Assembly: GCF_024679095.1 (NCBI RefSeq)
Contig: NC_066515.1
Location: 24,848,887-24,912,886, forward strand
Source: Eriocheir sinensis
Lineage: Eukaryota; Arthropoda; Malacostraca; Decapoda; Varunidae
Length of the DNA: 64,000 nucleotides
Reading direction: 5' to 3'
Part shown: positions 57,944-64,000 of the stretch, piece after piece
Layout: the number at the start of each line of letters is the position of its first letter
Position numbering within the stretch: the first letter of the stretch is position 1
Translations under genes and position numbers: made by a program
The notes under the pieces: generated by a model
What the model was told of the DNA's origin: nothing
Databases searched by the model: none
Seen by the model: only the letters and a program-made list of their open reading frames with translations

Positions 57944-57970
57944 TTTGTCTGTCTGTCTGTCTGTCTCTCT
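57627..57970. repeat. (GT)25, (GT)21 and (TGTC)n
   Basis: GT at 57627-57676 and 57898-57940, the second running directly into TGTC repeats to about 57970. Confidence 0.95.
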
Positions 57971-59227
57971 GTCGCTCCCTTCGTCTATCGTATTGTCATT
58001 GCTTTCTCTTTTTCTTTCATTTATCTTAATTTCCCAAGCACACAAATAGCAATAACCTTATTTACCTTCCACCCCGTGATTTACGAAGCCAATCATTAAT
58101 GTTGTTTGCTTTATTCGCTAATTCAGAGCAATTCCCGCTGAAATATAATCGCTCCTTTATTAATGGTTAAGTCTTTTCTTCTTTTATCTTTTGCATGAAA
58201 CTCGAGCTGACATATGAAGTGAAATGGACACTCTCTTTTATTTTCTTTATAGGAGTAGGAGTGATTAGCGGCCTTTATTGTTTGTAAAGTCATTCAGAAA
58301 CATCGACAAATATATAATCAAAGCATTATTATGATATTGAACAAACAGATCAAAGCATACAGAGTTAGGAAGATAGATAGATATATGGATAGTTAGTGAT
58401 AGAGATAGATCAATATAGCCGGTGGAAACAAAGGAACGAAGATAAAGAAAAAAAAAACACTTCTAGCCATAATAACACTTTTGCTGAATATTAGAAGAAG
58501 TAAAATAATTAAAAAAAAGTAATTAATAAGATTGTTTTTGTGGGGCAGAATATTAAAAAAAAAGGTGAATAAAACAAAGAAAAACAATCGAAAGTAATAA
58601 CTCTTCTTTATGTTTTTGTTTGTTTTGCAGAAGATTAAAAACACTCAACAAAACCAAGAAAAACACTGAAGTAATAATAATATAATCAAAGGCAAGACCA
58701 AAGACCGAAGCCCGCCACAAACACCACCAGGAATCATAAGCACGAGATCACGAACACAGCCGAGAACAGGTGAAGAAAGAAAGGAAGGAATGAAGGAATG
58801 AAGGAGGGCAGCAGGAGTCTTAGCACGAGATCACGAACGCAAGCCAAGAACAGATGGAAGGAAAGGAAGGAAGGAAGGCATGCACGTAATGAAGAACTTA
58901 ATGAGACCTTCCTGGATATACCTGCCCACATCACGCTTATTCCGCACAGGTGCGAGGGGAAAAGGCAGGTGTGTGTGGATTCAATTAAGACACCCAGCAT
59001 CCCAAACAGAGAGATAGATAGATAGAGATGAAGATACAGGTAGAGATAGATAATGGATAGATGGGTAGTTAGATAGAGATAGGTAGATTGCTAGGTGGAA
59101 AGAGAGATTAATAGATACATAGATAAACAGGTAGACATAGAGATGGATATGGACATTCAGCATCCCAAACACATAGAAAGATAGATAGAAATAGATAGAG
59201 AGGGATAGAGAAACAGATAGACACAGA

Positions 59228-59430
<203 letters not shown>

Positions 59431-59599
59431 GAACATATTTTACTCTGTTTTCCAATCATTTGTCTCCTCCTGTTCAGTTTCACCATTTTTTTTATATTTG
59501 TTTTTCGTGTATCGTGGACTTTGTGTTTTTGTTATCCAGTCTGTTGTTGTTGTTTTGTTGTTTTTGTTATTGTATTTGTTTTCCTTTGTGTGGTTTTCC

Positions 59600-59810
59600 T
59601 ATGTTTCCTATTTGTTTCCTATATGTTTCCTATGTGATTTTCCTATTTGTTTTCTATTTGATTTTCCTGTTTATTTTCATTCGTTCCATATTTGTTTCCT
59701 GTCTGTTTCCTATTTGATTCCTATTTGTTTTCCCATTTGTGATTTCCCTATTTGTTTTCCTATTTGTTTCTTATCTGTTTCTATTTGTTTTCCTATTTGT
59801 GATTTTGGGG
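59600..59810. repeat. Short-unit TTTCCTATTTG minisatellite
   Basis: Variants of TTTCCTATTTG and TTTTCCTATTTGTGATT recur more than ten times with irregular spacing. Confidence 0.85.
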
Positions 59811-59829
59811 TCTGTTCTTTTTTTTCCGA

Positions 59830-60552
59830 CTGTCTTTTGTCATCTCAATATAGTCACGATCTTGTTATTTTTAGGTTTTCTTTCCTTCTCCTTCTAATCT
59901 TTGTCTTCTGTTGTGTGTTTTATCACGATCTTTTTTTCTCTTCCACCTTTTTCTCTTCTCTTTTATCATGCTCTTCTTCTCTCTTCTTTTCCTCCTTCTC
60001 TTATGCATTGTTCTCTTCTTTTTCATATTTCTCCTCCTCATCCTCATCCTCCCTCTCCTCGTTCTCTTCAGCCACGCTTTCTTCCTCCTCCTCCTCTTCC
60101 ATCTGTCTCTGTACTTTGCCCTCGTTTCTTCTTCCTCCAGTTCCTCCTCCTACTTTTTCCTTCCCCCTCTGGTTCCTCCCTCCTCCTCTTCCTCCTCTTC
60201 CTCCTCTTGATACTCACTTTTTTCCTCCTCTTCCATCTACTTGTGTACATTACCTTCTTTTCGTCTACCACTTCCTCTTCCTACATTCTCCTCCTCCTCC
60301 TCCTCTTCCTCCTCCTCCTCCTCCTCCTCCTCCTCCCCAAGTGATTTACCTGCGGCCGCCCCAAGGTTAATGACTCCCTGAATAATTGGCGAGCCTCCAC
60401 AGGTATGCCAGCGACGTAATTAATCGTGCTAACTACTTTTAAGAATGTTTTTGTTGCAGTTTTTATTTTATGTTTCTTTCTTCGTTGATTTTGGGGATTT
60501 TTTTTTGGGGGGGGGGTGACTTGCGATTTAGAGTGAGTTTGATGTTTTTTTT

Positions 60553-60608
<56 letters not shown>
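59830..60608. repeat. Pyrimidine-rich block, (TCC)n and (CT)26
   Basis: The + strand is C/T-rich from 59830 to 60335 with (CTC)n at about 60284-60335. After about 220 bases of ordinary sequence, CT runs 60556-60608. Open frames here are artefacts. Confidence 0.85.
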
Positions 60609-60609
<1 letters not shown>

Positions 60610-60795
60610 ATTAACCGATATTCCGCCGTTTCCGACAACCTTGAAACTCTTCCACTCCTGTATATCTTTTTCTTTTACTTTTTTTTCTTTTCACAAACTT
60701 CTTTTTTTCCTCAACTCTCCTTTTCATTCTTTTGTCCCGAAAGAAGAATAACAATTTTATTTTACATCGTCCTTTTAATTAGGTAAATGTAACCT

Positions 60796-61029
<234 letters not shown>

Positions 61030-61443
61030 ATGACAGCCCTTTCAGTCCCTCTCTCTCACCCTCTCCCTTCACCATGACAAGAGCAAGGGGAAAGAAAGGA
61101 AAACGTAATTCATGGTATACTTCAGGAACACGAAGAAACATCACCAGCACACGAGACATTTTCAAAAGTCCACTAACTAGGAAACGTTTAAATGACCTCA
61201 AGGAGACTGCCTGCCGCTGTGCCTGGTGGTTAGCTGAGGCACACACGCGAAAGGCAAAAAGAGAAGAAAGAAAAGAAAAAAAACTCGCAAAGGAAAGTAT
61301 GATAATCTCTCGTTGCAAAGCCACAAGGAGGGAAAAAACGTGCAACTTGTGGAAACGTTTAACTGGAACGTTTTTGGGATGAATGCAGGACTCCGGGAGA
61401 CGTTTATTCAGTATGTAAAGACTGGAGGAGGGAGGATGAAATA

Positions 61444-61448
<5 letters not shown>

Positions 61449-61510
<62 letters not shown>
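61449..61510. repeat. (GA)31 microsatellite
   Basis: Pure GA tract, followed by GACA-like repeats (about 61545-61585). Confidence 0.97.
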
Positions 61511-61514
<4 letters not shown>

Positions 61515-61782
61515 TATCAGGCTGTCAGGGAAATAAGGAGACGGACAAGGAAATAGACAGACAGGCAGACAGGCAGACAGAAGTACAGAAAGACAGATAA
61601 ACATAAATAAAAATATACTGTAAAGAGAAAAAGGAAGAAAGCAATGCAAATATAAGGAGAGGAAGAGCAAAGGAACGAAAAAAGAATAGTGAAAATGTTG
61701 AAGAGTAAATGTCATGAGCAAGGATAGCGAAAATATTTATACAATGGATCTTTTTTATGAGAAGACAGTTAAATGGCTTCTG

Positions 61783-61784
<2 letters not shown>

Positions 61785-61833
<49 letters not shown>
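61785..61833. repeat. (CA)24 microsatellite next to the retrotransposon
   Basis: CA tract continuing as CACACG variants to about 61853. Recognisable retrotransposon sequence begins roughly 60 bases later. Confidence 0.97.
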
Positions 61834-61843
<10 letters not shown>

Positions 61844-61891
61844 ACACACGCACATTTGCAATCTTCCTTACTGAAAATGCTTCTTTTTTAA

Positions 61892-62614
61892 TATTTAGGC
61901 CTCCTTCTCCACTTCCTCCTCCCAGCCGTCTCCTGTGAAGACGGATCACACTTCAACGGATCAAGAATCAACACCAAGGTTAACATAAAACTGGTGGGTG
62001 ACAGCATTGTTAGAGAACAACTGACTGAGTTCTGTGGACGAAGTATCAAGAACAGAAGACGCTACTGTATTCCTGGTGCAAAACTACAAGATATAAAAGA
62101 AGCGGTAGACCTCGTCTCAGACCGCACGGAGCAGGACACACTCTTTGTTTTGCACGCTGGCACGAACAACGTTCAAACAATGTCCACGGAGGAAATTATA
62201 GCTGACTACCGACGAGTAATCCGCCGCTTCAAGGAAAAGTCAAGCCACATCATTGTCTCCGGGATTCTTCCGAGAATCAACGCCTTCACAGGCTTCCACA
62301 GAAAGGCGTCGAACATCAACAACAGATTGAAGCACCTCTGCCAGAACGAGGAAGTTTCGTTCGCAAGTCAGTGGGATCATTTCTATGATATCCCCGACCT
62401 TTTCCGTCCTGACGGTCTTCACCTCAATGCGATTGGCTCAGCACGCCTTGGTAGGTTGCTGAACGAGGAGGTACTTTTGTACTCAAAAACTCCGAGCGCG
62501 GGAAGGGCACCAAAGTATCGTAAACAACCAACCAGTAGGGACCGCTCATTACACACCAAGGCCCCCAACAGTGAACACAAGCAGACACCAGACTACTGTG
62601 CCGCGAAGCGTTGA
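61892..62614 (+). pseudogene. Retrotransposon ORF1: SGNH/GDSL esterase domain, 5'-truncated
   Basis: An open frame to TGA 62612-62614. SGNH motifs in order: block I LVGDSIVR (Ser codon at 62003), block III HAGTNNV (Gly at 62159, Asn following) and block V RPDGLHLN (Asp 62411, His 62420). Family knowledge: these are the nucleophile, oxyanion-hole and Asp/His positions of SGNH hydrolases. In CR1-type ORF1 proteins the domain is thought to act on lipids or esters during retrotransposition. All catalytic positions are intact here. A basic 35-residue tail follows the domain. It has no proper start codon because the 5' end of the ORF is lost. Confidence 0.85.
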
Positions 62615-63353
62615 AGTCAAGAAGGACATTTCTGTCCTATACACCAACGCGCGGAGCTTAATACCCAAACGGGATGAGTTACTTGCCTATGTTGACGTAG
62701 AAAGTCCGGACGTGATTGCCATCACCGAAACGTGGGCCACCTCTGACCACCTAATGACCGAATTCTCAATTCCGGGATACGAGAGCTTCTACAAAAACAG
62801 ACTTCACAAGAAAGGAGGAGGTGTTATCTGTTACGTCAAGAACAAATACCCTGCCGTGGAAATAACCAAAGAAGACTCAGAGAAATATGACACTGTATAT
62901 GTTGAACTGGAGACTAGCAAGCACAACAAAATAACGATTGGAACCGTTTACAGACCTCCAAAGCAACAAGCAGCGGACGACGAAGCGCTGTACGAGGAAA
63001 TTCACACCATAACACAAAACAAACAGTCAGTCATAATCGGGGACTTTAACTGTTCCAACATTGACTGGACCACGATGATTGGAGATCGGGAGGGTAACAG
63101 ATTGCTCGAAATGTTAGAGGAAAATTTTCTTACTCAGATTGTTACCCAACCGACGAGGGAAAATAAATTATTAGACCTAGTACTCGTGAGTGATTCAGAT
63201 CTCACACGTGAATGTAATGTCGGCGAAAAACTGGATGGTTGCAACCATCACCTAATTCGCCTAAAATCAGAACAGACCATGAACTCACCGAAAACATGTC
63301 CAAGATTCCAGACTACAAAAAAGCCAATTTTAACTTCGCTCGTGAGCTGCTAA
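62571..63353 (+). pseudogene. Retrotransposon ORF2: AP-type endonuclease, frame-broken at its 3' end
   Basis: The frame overlaps the end of ORF1 by 44 bases; no ATG precedes the domain. Motifs: NARSL near the start, AITETW (catalytic Glu codon 62727), GGGVICYVKN, GTVYRPP and IGDFNCSNIDW (Asp 63042, Asn 63048). The C-terminal motif reads GCNHHLI, with Asn (AAC at 63243) where the family has Asp (SDH-type). The frame ends shortly afterwards because one A appears lost from the run at 63263-63266. The domain cleaves the target DNA strand to prime reverse transcription; this copy is probably inactive. Confidence 0.85.
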
Positions 63354-63697
63354 CCCAGACAACTTGGGAACCCGTGAACCTCACTCCGGTGGACGGCGCG
63401 TGGAACGGCTTTAAGAACAAACTCCTGGAGGTAGAGAGAACGACTGTTCCCATGAAGACAAGGAGAACAAATAATGCCACAAGCACACCATGGATGACTA
63501 CCCAAGTTCGACGGGCGATTAATTTGAAGAAGAGAAAATACAACTTGCTAAAGGAAAACAGCACTGACGAGGCACGCGAGCAGTACCATCAAAGCCTCAG
63601 AGCTTGCAGAACACTCATTCGCCAGAGTAAACGTGACTATGAAAAGCAAATTGCACGCGAAGCCAAGTCCAACCCGAAAAGTTCTTCACGTACATAA
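63263..63697 (+). pseudogene. Retrotransposon ORF2 linker region, second frame
   Basis: Continues the protein in the next frame with SKIPDYKKANFNFAREL, TTWEPVN and TPWMTTQVRRAINLKKRKY, the conserved linker between endonuclease and reverse transcriptase in CR1/L2-type elements. Ends at TAA 63695-63697 by another frame break near the AAAAG at 63677. Confidence 0.75.
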
Positions 63698-63716
63698 GAA
63701 CCAAAAGAAGACAAAA

Positions 63717-64000
63717 AGCAATATCGGTCCCCTAAAAGATGAAAGTGACGTACTAACACAGGACAGTGGACAAATGGTCGAAATCCTAAACAGGAACTTC
63801 GCGTCTGTGTTCACGGTCGAGAATACCCAGTCCGTACCCGAGAGCCCTTCCCACCTATGGGAATCACTCCCTAGAAATTGGTACAATCGACGAACGGGAT
63901 GTGAAAAGTACCTAGACAAACTCGAGACAAACAAGTCTACCGGACCCGACGACTTGTCACCCAGGCTGCTCAAGGAACTCAAGCAGCAAATCCTCGCCAC
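63717..64000 (+). pseudogene. Retrotransposon ORF2: reverse transcriptase N-terminus, third frame, runs off window
   Basis: Reads NIGPLKDESDVLT, LNRNFASVFT and then KSTGPDDLSPRLLKELKQQ, the conserved N-terminal palm region that precedes the catalytic YADD box, which is beyond the window. A local out-of-frame stretch at about 63865-63915 suggests two more compensating indels. Confidence 0.75.

Larger units (their letters stand above)
61900..64000 (+). mobile_element. Damaged CR1/L2-type non-LTR retrotransposon, truncated at 5' end, runs off window
   Basis: Order seen: SGNH-esterase ORF1, AP-type endonuclease, linker, start of reverse transcriptase. CR1 and L2 elements of animals have this layout, and an esterase ORF1 is typical of them. 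The ORF1 frame has no Met before its first catalytic motif and opens only from the TAA at 61889, so the 5' part is missing. At least three one-base frame changes break ORF2. The element lies antisense to the Dpr-like gene. Clade assignment beyond CR1/L2-like needs a phylogeny of the full reverse transcriptase. The left boundary is approximate. Confidence 0.88.

Noticed and set aside
59498..60370. 290-codon open frame rich in Phe, Ser, Cys and Pro
   Set aside because: Made of the TTTCCTATTTG minisatellite and a CTC-rich block.
60340..60410. Possible - strand donor (CCGCAG/GTAAAT) as upstream Dpr exon
   Set aside because: Upstream reading gives no Cys-x-V type Ig1 B strand and no clear acceptor.
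61074..61382. 102-codon Lys/Arg-rich open frame starting CACCATGA
   Set aside because: No family recognised, low-complexity end, and flanked by CT and GA tracts. Could be a small gene but cannot be supported.

Overview
The window is animal nuclear DNA, most likely from an arthropod and probably a decapod crustacean (crab-like). The reasons are intron-split genes with GT-AG splice sites, a Dpr-family immunoglobulin gene of arthropod type, a damaged CR1/L2-type retrotransposon, and an extreme density of dinucleotide microsatellites and short tandem arrays. Nothing bacterial is present. The species call is inference.

Only two host genes can be supported. At the left edge, on the + strand, are the last three coding exons (154-276, 1596-1781, 2107-2280) of a four-pass membrane protein resembling TMEM179. 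Most of the rest is occupied by the 3' part of a Dpr-like (defective proboscis extension response) two-Ig-domain cell-surface protein on the - strand. Its five exons, in transcript order, are 51958-51882, 21254-21109, 16291-16114, 8137-8001 and 6667-6357. They splice in one continuous frame (849 nt, 282 residues plus stop). They carry the second half of Ig1, all of Ig2, and a C-terminal hydrophobic segment. The 5' exons (signal peptide and first half of Ig1) were not found and probably lie beyond base 64000. The two genes converge, with about 4.1 kb between their stop codons.

The introns, including one of 30.6 kb inside the Ig1 domain, are almost entirely simple sequence. They hold (GA/CT)n, (CA/GT)n, (TA)n and (AAT)n tracts, kilobase blocks of nearly pure purine or pyrimidine, and many minisatellites with units of 59-174 bp. 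A short dispersed SINE-like repeat occurs four times (about 34.0, 37.8, 50.6 and 56.0 kb). From about 61.9 kb to the end lies a 5'-truncated, frameshifted non-LTR retrotransposon with an SGNH-esterase ORF1, an AP-type endonuclease and the start of a reverse transcriptase. It is antisense to the Dpr gene.

Nearly all other long open frames are artefacts of low-complexity sequence: all-pyrimidine or all-purine DNA cannot form a stop codon. No tRNA, rRNA, CRISPR or bacterial-type element was seen. The most interesting points are a weak Dpr splice donor whose read-through would give an anchor-less protein, microsatellites grossly expanded in only one copy of a local duplication, arrays with dimeric higher-order structure, and the antisense SINE-like copy.
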